In this document: positions 8,413 through 13,886 of the stretch, in pieces
Layout of the letters: each line of letters begins with the position of its first letter
Numbering within the stretch: position 1 is the stretch's first letter
Assembly: GCA_016209865.1 (NCBI GenBank)
Contig: JACQVL010000210.1
Coordinates: forward strand, 1 to 22,065
Source: Candidatus Latescibacterota bacterium
GTDB lineage: Bacteria; JAAXHH01; JACQVL01
Direction: 5' to 3'
DNA length: 22,065 nt
Notes under the pieces: generated by a model
Databases searched by the model: none
Seen by the model: the letters and a program-made list of their open reading frames with translations, nothing else
Told to the model about the DNA's origin: nothing
Program-made: the position numbers and the translations under genes

Positions 8413-8441
8413 AGCATAACGCCTCCTGCTCCGTTTGTCAA
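8413..8441 (-). promoter_or_regulatory. Sigma70 promoter of the solute-binding protein/kinase/regulator operon
   Basis: On the minus strand TTGACA (8441-8436) is followed after exactly 17 bp by TATGCT (8418-8413). The -35 is a perfect match and the -10 matches four of six. Transcription would start near 8406, about 50 nt before the GTG at 8354. The rest of the 8355-8665 intergenic stretch holds the AT-rich control region of the divergent DUF2089 gene. Confidence 0.75.
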
Positions 8442-8582
8442 GCCCTTTTTGCAAATCGTGACTCCTGAGAAATTTCCCCGATTGTATGAGGTTCCCCGTC
8501 TCTCCGGCGTCATTCCCGCGTAAGGGAGAATCCGCAACATTTTAAATTTAATATCAATATGAAAATCTTTATCATAAATTTG

Positions 8583-8637
8583 TAATTTTCACTTGACTAT
8601 AACATTTTTATTTATAATTTTTACTCATTGACATAAA
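8583..8637 (+). promoter_or_regulatory. AT-rich control region with imperfect direct repeats upstream of the DUF2089 gene
   Basis: About 110 bp (8538-8650) are strikingly AT-rich in a GC-rich window. Two related blocks occur 32 bp apart: TAATTTTCAC then TTGACTATAA (8583-8602), and TAATTTTTAC then TTGACATAAA (8615-8637). A possible promoter is TTGACT (8593-8598) with TAATTT (8615-8620) at 16-bp spacing. A TATAAT at 8613 is only 14 bp from that -35. The strong ribosome site AAGGAGGAA precedes the ATG at 8666. The repeats could be operators for the HTH protein encoded next to them. Confidence 0.45.
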
Positions 8638-8665
8638 TTCTAATTCATCAACAAGGAGGAAACTG

Positions 8666-9049
8666 ATGCGGAAAGTCCTGGAACGTTGTCCAAGCTGCGG
8701 CGCCCCCGTCGAGGTGACCCAGTTGAGCTGTACCGCGTGCGAGACGATCATTCACGGGCATTTCACCCCGTGTCCGTTCTGCAAGCTGTCCCCGGAGAGC
8801 GTGCGGTTTGCCGAGCTGTTCGTGCGCTTACGGGGCAACGTCAAGGAGATGGAACGCGAATTGGTCCTCTCGTACCCGACCGTGCGCGGCCGGTTGAACG
8901 GGATCATCCGGGAGCTCGGCTTCGAGCCGGACGAGGAGCCGCAAGGGGACGAGGATACGAGTCCCGCCCGTCAGGAGATCCTGGCCAGGCTCGAACAGGG
9001 AACGGTCAATGTCGCAGAGGCGGTCGAGTTGTTGAAGAAAGTCAAATAA
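8666..9049 (+). CDS. DUF2089 family zinc-ribbon/HTH protein, probable transcriptional regulator
   Basis: This 127-residue protein has three Cys pairs at the N-terminus: CPSC (8-11), CTAC (22-25) and CPFC (36-39), a zinc-ribbon arrangement. A helix-turn-helix-like stretch follows (about 46-92, FAELFVRLRGNVKEMERELVL and SYPTVRGRLNGIIRELGF), in which SYPTVRGRL fits a recognition helix. After an acidic linker, the last 25 residues (RQEILARLEQGTVNVAEAVELLKK) form a small helical module like the start of the next gene's product. This domain order is that of DUF2089. The gene ends 16 bp before the DUF4097 gene, so the two form an operon. It is presumably a cytoplasmic DNA-binding regulator, with autoregulation inferred from the repeats upstream. 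Confidence 0.85.
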   Translation: MRKVLERCPSCGAPVEVTQLSCTACETIIHGHFTPCPFCKLSPESVRFAELFVRLRGNVKEMERELVLSYPTVRGRLNGIIRELGFEPDEEPQGDEDTSPARQEILARLEQGTVNVAEAVELLKKVK

Positions 9050-9065
9050 GTTAAGGAGAGATATT

Positions 9066-10142
9066 ATGGATGAGGCACGCATGAGGATTCTTCAGATGGT
9101 CGCAGACGGCACACTCTCGGCCGAGGAGGCTGCCCGGCTGCTCGACGCGCTGCCGGGGTCGGGGACGCTGGCTACCGACGCCCCCGTCGAGGGGACCACG
9201 GCGGCGACCGGTGACGGCGGGCTGGAACACCGGCTCGCCCGGTCATTTGCCGTCGACCCTGGCGGCCGCTTCGTCGTCGAGGCGGATCGGGGCTCGATCG
9301 AAGTCCACACCTCGGAAGCCCAGACTCTCGATGTCGAGGTGATCCGCACGGCGAACACCCGGGACCCAGTGGAGGCGCAGGCGCTCTTCAGGATGGTGGA
9401 ACTCGACTTCGACCAGCAGGGCAACGACGTGTCAGTCCGGGCGCGGGTGCAGAACGAGGAACGCCACGGGTGGCACGGGGCGGAACGGCGGCTCCGGGTG
9501 CGGTTCGTCGTGACCGTCCCTCGCCGGTACAACCTCGACCTCAAGACCGCAGGCGGCCATATCGAGATCGACGACCTGGAAGGCGAAGTCCGCAGCCGGA
9601 CGGCCGGCGGCAGTGTACACATCGGTCACATCCAGGGACCGGTCTGGGGGAAGACGTCCGGCGGGGACATCGCCCTGGCCGGATGTGTGGGCACGGCGGA
9701 CCTCAAGACGTCCGGCGGGAGCATCCGGGTCGGCGCGGCGGACGGGGACGTCGTCGCGTCGACCTCCGGCGGGTCGATCACGATCCAGCGGGTCACCGGC
9801 CGGACTGTCGCCAACACCTCCGGGGGGAGTATCACCGTGGACGAGGCGCTGAACACGATCCAGGCGGTGACCTCAGGCGGCTCCGTCACCGCCCACCTCG
9901 CGCGCCAGCCGTCCGACCATTGCCGTCTGGAGACGTCCGGGGGGAACGTCGCCGTGTACCTGTCGGAGGCGGTCGGGCTCGACGTGCACGCCCGGACGAG
10001 CGGCGGGCAGGTGGTCACGGACTTTCCGGTGACCGTCCAGGGCGAGCTGCGGAAGACCGCGCTGCAAGCGAAAGTCAACGGTGGCGGCCCGGAACTGATC
10101 GCGCGGACGTCCGGCGGGAGCGTGTATCTGAGGAAGCAGTGA
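9066..10142 (+). CDS. DUF4097-type beta-helix-like protein with SHOCT-like/YvlB-like N-terminal module
   Basis: This 358-residue protein starts with a helical mini-domain (1-30, MRILQMVADGTLSAEEAARLLDAL) of the kind found at the N-terminus of YvlB/LiaX-type proteins. After a linker, a beta-rich region (about 60-358) contains at least seven turns ending in TSGG or TAGG followed by short strands (TAGGHIEI, TAGGSVHI, TSGGDIAL, TSGGSIRV, TSGGSITI and so on). This predicts a beta-solenoid typical of DUF4097. There is no signal peptide or membrane segment, so it is likely cytoplasmic or inner-face associated. The ribosome site is AAGGAGAG. By analogy with yvlB-like operons it may act in envelope-stress signalling together with the DUF2089 protein, but this is inference. 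Confidence 0.85.
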   Translation: MDEARMRILQMVADGTLSAEEAARLLDALPGSGTLATDAPVEGTTAATGDGGLEHRLARSFAVDPGGRFVVEADRGSIEVHTSEAQTLDVEVIRTANTRDPVEAQALFRMVELDFDQQGNDVSVRARVQNEERHGWHGAERRLRVRFVVTVPRRYNLDLKTAGGHIEIDDLEGEVRSRTAGGSVHIGHIQGPVWGKTSGGDIALAGCVGTADLKTSGGSIRVGAADGDVVASTSGGSITIQRVTGRTVANTSGGSITVDEALNTIQAVTSGGSVTAHLARQPSDHCRLETSGGNVAVYLSEAVGLDVHARTSGGQVVTDFPVTVQGELRKTALQAKVNGGGPELIARTSGGSVYLRKQ

Positions 10143-10150
10143 CGAGTGAC

Positions 10151-10275
10151 CTGATGAATTTTGACGACCAAAATCGGTAAAAACCTGTAGGGGCGAATCT
10201 TGTATTCGCCCCGATGCGGGCGATCACAAGGATCGCCCCTACGGATGACCTGTTTTGATCATCAAAATTCATCAG
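10151..10275. mobile_element. MITE-like non-autonomous element with terminal inverted repeats and two internal hairpins
   Basis: The ends are inverted copies of about 23 bp with two mismatches; the outermost 13 bases (TGATGAATTTTGA at 10152-10164, TCAAAATTCATCA at 10262-10274) are exact. Inside are two perfect hairpins: GGGGCGAAT-CTTGT-ATTCGCCCC (10190-10212) and GGGCGATC-ACAAG-GATCGCCC (10218-10238). The hairpins are themselves flanked by GTAGGGGCGA and its inverse. No open reading frame is present and no clear target-site duplication is visible. It lies between the DUF4097 gene and the cupin gene and may terminate transcription between them. Confidence 0.8.
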
Positions 10276-10285
10276 AGAGTCCCTG

Positions 10286-10300
10286 TTGTGATCGTCACAA
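10286..10300. promoter_or_regulatory. Perfect palindrome TTGTGA-TCG-TCACAA, candidate operator for the cupin operon
   Basis: The two 6-bp half-sites are exact inverted copies with a 3-bp spacer, placed 20 bp before the cupin ATG and just after the MITE-like element. The half-site resembles CRP/FNR family half-sites, but the spacing (3 rather than 4-6) does not fit them. No -35/-10 pair is evident beside it. Confidence 0.35.
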
Positions 10301-10319
10301 TCGATGAGGGAGGACTGCG

Positions 10320-10673
10320 ATGCCTGTCCATCATGGCCTGTCCCCGACGAACCGTCCCGACTGGTGTGACGTGACGAGCGCGGGCATCTTCAGAGTCTTG
10401 CGCGATGGCCGGTTCGACCGGCATTACCATGATTTCAATGAGTACTGGCTGATCTACAAAGGCCGGGCGAGAGTGATGAGTGAGGGGAAGGAGTACGTCG
10501 TCGGGCCGGGGGATATCGTCTGTACCCGAACGGGAGACGAGCACGATTTTATCGAAGTCTACGAAGACGTTGAGGCCTTCTGGTTTGAGGACCCGTGTCC
10601 GCCGGGCGGGCGGCTGGGTCATCTGCATAAGCGTCCGGAGCTGGCCGAGGGGCATGTCGTGCCCGGGGCGTGA
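10320..10673 (+). CDS. Small single-domain cupin protein
   Basis: This 117-residue cytoplasmic protein has one cupin beta-barrel. Motif 1 gives likely metal ligands His35, His37 and Glu41 (RHYHDFNEYW) and motif 2 gives His75 (PGDIVCTRTGDEHDF). Such small cupins serve as metal-dependent isomerases, dioxygenases or ligand-binding domains, and the substrate cannot be assigned. GGGAGGA precedes the ATG. The amidotransferase-like gene begins 16 bp after its stop, and a transporter gene overlaps that one, so the three are likely co-transcribed. Confidence 0.8.
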   Translation: MPVHHGLSPTNRPDWCDVTSAGIFRVLRDGRFDRHYHDFNEYWLIYKGRARVMSEGKEYVVGPGDIVCTRTGDEHDFIEVYEDVEAFWFEDPCPPGGRLGHLHKRPELAEGHVVPGA

Positions 10674-10689
10674 CGCGCTGGAGGTATTC

Positions 10690-11385
10690 ATGATCATCTG
10701 GGTACGGGTTGAGACCCTCGCGAAGTACGACGCGGGGGACGGGGATTTCCGGCTCAAGCGCCGGTTCGAGGAATTATCGGGCGAGCCGTGTTGTGTCCTC
10801 CATCTGTCACAGATGACGCCGGACATCATCGCCCCGCTCCGTCCACGGGCGATGCTGCTCAGCGGGTGCGGGACGTGGTTCCGTGATTTTCCGGTGGAGG
10901 AGTTTTACCCGTTTGAAGACACGCTGAACACCCTTTCCGATGTCCCGGCACTCGCGTTCTGCGGGAGCCATCAACTCCTCGGGTTCATGTTCAACGACGG
11001 GTTCCGGAACCTGTCGCGCGTCGAGGACGAGCCGATGCGCCGGCTACGGCCGGGCGAGCCGGACCGTCCGAGTCCGCATCCTGACGGCGTGGGCTTCTTC
11101 GCGGAGGCCGGGTTTTACCCGATCCGGATCGTTAAACCGGATCCACTGTTCCACGGCCTGCCCGACCCGTTCATCGTCCAGGAAGCGCATTATTGTGAGA
11201 TCAAGCGGTTGCCGCCGGACTTCGACCTGCTCGCCACGAACGACAACTGCCGGGTCCAGGCGATGAAGCATCGCACGCGTCTGCTCTACGGCACGCAATT
11301 CCATCCGGAGGCGTACGTCGATGCCTACCCGCATGGCCGGATGATCCTGCAGAATTTCTTCCGGCTGGCGGGAATTTATGAGTGA
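10690..11385 (+). CDS. Class I glutamine amidotransferase-like protein
   Basis: This 231-residue protein has the class I GATase fold. The nucleophile elbow is ALAFCGSHQLLGF with Cys91 (usual form G-x-C-x-G-x-Q), and the other triad residues are His205 and Glu207 in YGTQFHPEAY. The family releases ammonia from glutamine or, in some branches, hydrolyses gamma-glutamyl bonds. No synthetase partner lies nearby, so it may be a stand-alone gamma-glutamyl hydrolase-like enzyme. The ATG at 10690 is preferred, with GAGG upstream, because an earlier in-frame ATG (10480) lies inside the cupin gene and would add a sequence unlike the family. It overlaps the next gene by 8 bp, which indicates translational coupling. 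Confidence 0.82.
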   Translation: MIIWVRVETLAKYDAGDGDFRLKRRFEELSGEPCCVLHLSQMTPDIIAPLRPRAMLLSGCGTWFRDFPVEEFYPFEDTLNTLSDVPALAFCGSHQLLGFMFNDGFRNLSRVEDEPMRRLRPGEPDRPSPHPDGVGFFAEAGFYPIRIVKPDPLFHGLPDPFIVQEAHYCEIKRLPPDFDLLATNDNCRVQAMKHRTRLLYGTQFHPEAYVDAYPHGRMILQNFFRLAGIYE

Positions 11386-12124
11386 GCCTGTCGTGAGCGC
11401 CTCAGAACTGTATTATCCGACCGCGTTCGTGCTCGGTGCGCTCCATTCATTCGAGCCGGGGCATGGGAAGGCGGTGATGGCAGCCTATCTGGTCGGACCC
11501 CGGCGGCGCGTCGTGGACGCGATCCTGCTGAGTCTCGTCATCACCATCACGCATACGTTCAGCGTGGTGCTGTTGGGGGTTGCGGCCTGGGTCGGCGCCA
11601 CGCATTACCACGTGGAGATCACCGGGCCGGTCCTGTCCCTCATCGGCGGACTGCTCGTCCTGGGGGTGGGTCTCTGGATGCTCGTGCGCTGGCGGACCGG
11701 CGCGTGTCCGCATCCCGGCCACGGCCATCATGTCCACGAGTCCGGCGGCGCAGACGAGCGGGAGTCCGCGGCGGCGAGAGCGAACGCGTCGATCGGCCAG
11801 TTGATCGTCGTCGGCATAGCGGGCGGGCTTGTGCCCTGCCCGGCCGGGGTCGCGTTGTTGATGACCGCGGTGGCTGACGGCCGCCTCGCCCAGGGGTTCG
11901 AGCTGGCCGCTGTCTTCAGCCTGGGGGTGGGGGTCGTCGTGATGGCGGTCGGCCTCATCGTCTGTAAGGCGGCGGCGTTCACGACGCGATGGCTCTCGGA
12001 AGTGAGCCCGTTCACGTCACGGCTGCCGCTCATCAGCGGCGTGCTGGTCACCGCACTCGGTCTGTGGCTATCGGGGAGTGCGGTCGCGGACCTGTCGAGC
12101 GGCGGGCTCTTCTCTGACTACTGA
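11378..12124 (+). CDS. NicO/RcnA-type nickel/cobalt transporter family membrane protein
   Basis: This 248-residue inner-membrane protein has about six hydrophobic segments. The N-terminal motif GALHSFEPGHGKAVMAAYLVG (20-40, with His23 and His29) is characteristic of the RcnA/HoxN/NicO group. A His-rich cytoplasmic loop (CPHPGHGHHVHES, about 109-121) would bind divalent metal, and GLVPCPAGVALLM repeats the first motif's role in the second half. Members export or import Ni(II)/Co(II), and some relatives act on other substrates. The 8-bp overlap with the amidotransferase-like gene argues for co-translation. No riboswitch is apparent ahead of the operon. Confidence 0.82.
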   Translation: MSEPVVSASELYYPTAFVLGALHSFEPGHGKAVMAAYLVGPRRRVVDAILLSLVITITHTFSVVLLGVAAWVGATHYHVEITGPVLSLIGGLLVLGVGLWMLVRWRTGACPHPGHGHHVHESGGADERESAAARANASIGQLIVVGIAGGLVPCPAGVALLMTAVADGRLAQGFELAAVFSLGVGVVVMAVGLIVCKAAAFTTRWLSEVSPFTSRLPLISGVLVTALGLWLSGSAVADLSSGGLFSDY

Positions 12125-12137
12125 CGGCTGACTACTG
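12114..12137. repeat. 10-bp tandem duplication at the transporter stop codon
   Basis: CTGACTACTG occurs at 12114-12123 and again at 12128-12137, a period of 14 bp that spans the stop codon of the transporter gene and runs into the ribosome site of the PhyH gene. It looks like a small slippage duplication. Confidence 0.5.
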
Positions 12138-12148
12138 GAGGAGGGGAG

Positions 12149-12943
12149 ATGGGAGGTGAGCGAGTGACACACTTCGGACAGGCGGAACAGGAGCGGTTTT
12201 TCGAAGCGGGGTATCTCCGGCTGGGGCGGGTCGTCTCGCGCGCCACGATCCAGGCGCTGTGCGCCCGCATCGACGACATCATGCTCGGCCGGGTGACCTA
12301 TGACGAGATGCCGATGCAACTCGATTCGCAGACGGGCCAGTACGGTGATGTCCCGGCACCGGCTCGAACGTTCTTAGGGGCGACCCTCGCGTACCGGCGG
12401 ATCGACCGGCTCGAGCGCGATCCGCTGTTTCTCTCGTACATGCAGCATCCACTTTTTCGAGCGATCACCGCGCGATTCATCGGGTCAGAGGTCTCCATCT
12501 TCCGGGCGATGTTCATGAATAAACCCGCCAGCCAGGGCACCATCCTCCCCTGGCATCAAGACATCGGCACCGGCTGGGGCATCGACACCAACCCGATCGT
12601 CACGATCTGGACCGCCCTCGACGACGCGACGGTGGCCAACGGCTGCCTGCAAATCCTCCCGGGCAGCCATCGTTTCGGGATTCTAAACGACCACCACTTC
12701 CCAACCCCTGAGCAGCAAGCTCACTACATCAAGGAGGAGGACAGCCTCTTCCTGGAAGCAGAGACCGGTGAGGCGATCCTGCTGCACAACTTTCTGCTGC
12801 ACCGCTCAGGCGTGAACCCCACGAACCAGCCACGGCGCGCGTTCAGCGTCTGCTACATGGATGCCGTCACGCGCGAGGTGGCGACGGGAGCTCGTTTTCC
12901 CCTTATCTTCGGTCGGGACGCGCTCCGTCCCTCACCGTCCTGA
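12149..12943 (+). CDS. Phytanoyl-CoA dioxygenase (PhyH) family Fe(II)/2-oxoglutarate oxygenase
   Basis: This 264-residue cytosolic oxygenase has a double-stranded beta-helix fold. The iron facial triad is His136 and Asp138 in LPWHQDIGTGWG, with distal His218 in LLHRSGVN. Arg229/Arg230 in QPRRAF is positioned to bind 2-oxoglutarate. The segment GCLQILPGSHRFG is typical of the family. Bacterial members hydroxylate or halogenate diverse small molecules, and the substrate here is unknown. The start is ATG 12149 with GGAGGGGAG upstream; a GTG at 12164 preceded by GGAGGTGAG is also possible. It begins 24 bp after the transporter gene and converges on the histone-like gene. Confidence 0.88.
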   Translation: MGGERVTHFGQAEQERFFEAGYLRLGRVVSRATIQALCARIDDIMLGRVTYDEMPMQLDSQTGQYGDVPAPARTFLGATLAYRRIDRLERDPLFLSYMQHPLFRAITARFIGSEVSIFRAMFMNKPASQGTILPWHQDIGTGWGIDTNPIVTIWTALDDATVANGCLQILPGSHRFGILNDHHFPTPEQQAHYIKEEDSLFLEAETGEAILLHNFLLHRSGVNPTNQPRRAFSVCYMDAVTREVATGARFPLIFGRDALRPSPS

Positions 12944-13050
12944 TCGTCTCGACGAGCCATCGGCCTCGGACCTGAGAAAGCTGGGTTCAGCGAAAGCGGG
13001 GAGACACGCAAAACCAGCATTACACCAGATTACACACAGGTCTTCAGGGT

Positions 13051-13072
13051 CTCTCGTCGACGTGCTCGAGAG
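13051..13072. terminator. Weak hairpin between convergent genes
   Basis: CTCTCG (13051-13056) and CGAGAG (13067-13072) can form a 6-bp stem with a 10-base loop. It lies just after the stop codon of the histone-like gene (minus) and about 110 bp after that of PhyH (plus). No T-run follows on either strand, so a terminator role is only suggested by position. Nothing else is recognised between 12944 and 13079. Confidence 0.25.
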
Positions 13073-13079
13073 TCCATCG

Positions 13080-13196
13080 TTACTTCTTGGTGGTCTTCTT
13101 GGCTGCCTTCTTGGCAGGCATCTTCTTGGCAGCCGTCTTCTTCGGAGCTGCTTTCTTCGCAGGAGCTTTCTTCGTTGACGCCTTCTTAGTAGCCAT
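13080..13196 (-). CDS. Histone H1-like lysine/alanine-rich small basic protein
   Basis: The 38-residue product is built from about seven five-residue units of the form xxxKK (ATKK, ASTKK, APAKK, AAPKK, TAAKK, MPAKK, then AAKKTTKK). It is almost entirely Lys, Ala, Thr and Pro. This is the composition of eukaryotic histone H1 tails and of bacterial H1-like proteins (Hc1/Hc2, AlgP tails), which bind and compact DNA. A strong ribosome site AAGGAGG stands eight bases before the ATG, and the reading frame has regular Lys codon use (mainly AAG), so this is very likely a genuine gene despite its size. It is encoded just downstream of a ribbon-helix-helix gene on the same strand. Nucleoid binding is inferred from composition. 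Confidence 0.8.
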   Translation of the reverse strand: MATKKASTKKAPAKKAAPKKTAAKKMPAKKAAKKTTKK

Positions 13197-13290
13197 TCAG
13201 GTATCCTCCTTCACACGTGTCTCCCCGATTTCGCCGAACCGAGTCCGGCTGAGGCCTGCTCACACGGCCGCGCCGTATGGGTTGTGAACG

Positions 13291-13515
13291 TTACATCTCA
13301 TCCTCAGGCAGGTGTTCTCCCATCATCTGTTCCCGCTCTTCCGCGGTCAATTGCATCAGGTACCGGAGAGCGGTCATCCCGACGGCATTCTTGCGGAGCC
13401 CTGTCCGTTTCATAAACCCTTCGAATTCCTCGACGAACGATTCCGGCAACCGAAACGCGATGATCTTGCTGATCGGTCGTTCCTTCGGCCGAGGCCGTCC
13501 GGTCCGTCTGGCCAT
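13291..13515 (-). CDS. Ribbon-helix-helix (CopG/Arc-like) DNA-binding protein
   Basis: This 74-residue protein has a basic N-terminal arm (ARRTGRPRPKERP) and a strand-helix-helix core (KIIAFRLPESFVEEFEGFMKRTGLRKNAVGMTALRYLMQL). In this fold IIAFRLP would be the DNA-contacting beta-strand of the dimer. A short acidic tail ends the protein. GAGGAG precedes the ATG. RHH proteins usually repress their own promoter or that of a divergent gene, and here a divergent operon and repeated TTTGTTRAC motifs stand upstream. The histone-like gene lies 94 bp downstream on the same strand. No toxin gene of the usual antitoxin pairing is seen. Confidence 0.82.
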   Translation of the reverse strand: MARRTGRPRPKERPISKIIAFRLPESFVEEFEGFMKRTGLRKNAVGMTALRYLMQLTAEEREQMMGEHLPEDEM

Positions 13516-13573
13516 GTACTCCTCGCTTCACCTGTCTCATTACCATACCCGGTATCCATGCGTTGTCACAGTC

Positions 13574-13603
13574 ATAATCTAATAAAGTTAACAAACTTGT
13601 CAA
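13574..13603 (-). promoter_or_regulatory. Candidate promoter of the RHH gene with an embedded TTTGTTAAC motif
   Basis: On the minus strand TTGACA (13603-13598) is followed after 18 bp by GATTAT (13579-13574). The spacer contains TTTGTTAAC (13595-13587), the inverted copy of a motif that occurs twice more in the same intergenic region. A repressor bound there would block the promoter, which suggests autoregulation. Confidence 0.45.
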
Positions 13604-13707
13604 GAAAAAACTTTGGCAGCAGAAAAAAATATTTGATGATGTTCACGCTAAGTTCATCACAATCGAATCGTTCGCCAGAAACATGACTATTCGATCTCAA
13701 GCATAAC

Positions 13708-13740
13708 TTTGTTGACTATTTCAGTGGTTTGTTGACAAAC
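13708..13740 (+). promoter_or_regulatory. Two TTTGTTGAC motifs 20 bp apart, candidate operators
   Basis: TTTGTTGAC occurs at 13708-13716 and 13728-13736, exactly 20 bp (about two helical turns) apart. The second copy sits in the palindrome GTTTGT-TG-ACAAAC (13727-13740). Together with the inverted copy at 13587-13595 this makes three sites in the 371-bp divergent region. The DNA around them (13570-13760) is AT-rich compared with the neighbouring genes. Confidence 0.5.
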
Positions 13741-13811
13741 GATAGAAAGGAAAATGAGAGATGGTCGTAGGACGGAAAATCGAGACCAGGATGTTCCGCC
13801 CAAAAACGAGC

Positions 13812-13841
13812 TTGACGTGTCCCGGCGTTCCGTACTATGTT
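13812..13841 (+). promoter_or_regulatory. Candidate sigma70 promoter of the dehydratase-like/creatininase operon
   Basis: TTGACG (13812-13817) is followed after 18 bp by TATGTT (13836-13841). Transcription would begin near 13848, giving a leader of about 40 nt before the ATG at 13887, which has AAGGAGGAC in front of it. Confidence 0.5.
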
Positions 13842-13886
13842 GTGTCAGCCAGGCCACCGAAAGATGGAATACTGTAGAAGGAGGAC

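Noticed and set aside
8167-8454. 95-residue minus-strand frame covering the start of the solute-binding protein gene
   Set aside because: It begins upstream of the sigma70 promoter and shows no family features.
8628-8633. Perfect TTGACA as a -35 for the DUF2089 gene
   Set aside because: A -10 at normal distance would fall on the ribosome site (AACAAGG). The element at 8593-8598 fits better.
9600-10140. Repetitive DNA that could be taken for a tandem-repeat or CRISPR array
   Set aside because: The repeats (ACGTCCGGCGGG-like) are in-frame codons of the TSGG solenoid turns, with irregular spacing and degenerate sequence.
9470-10180. 236-residue alternative plus-strand frame in the DUF4097 gene
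   Set aside because: It is a frame-shifted reading of the TSGG repeat DNA, rich in Arg/Gly. It overlaps the real frame, which has a ribosome site and a recognised fold.
13087-13287. Hydrophobic plus-strand frame resembling a small membrane protein or toxin (FLAAFLAGIFLAAVFF)
   Set aside because: It is the antisense of the Lys-rich histone-like gene: AAG codons read as CTT/TTC in reverse and so encode Leu/Phe. No ribosome site fits it, while the opposite strand has a strong one.
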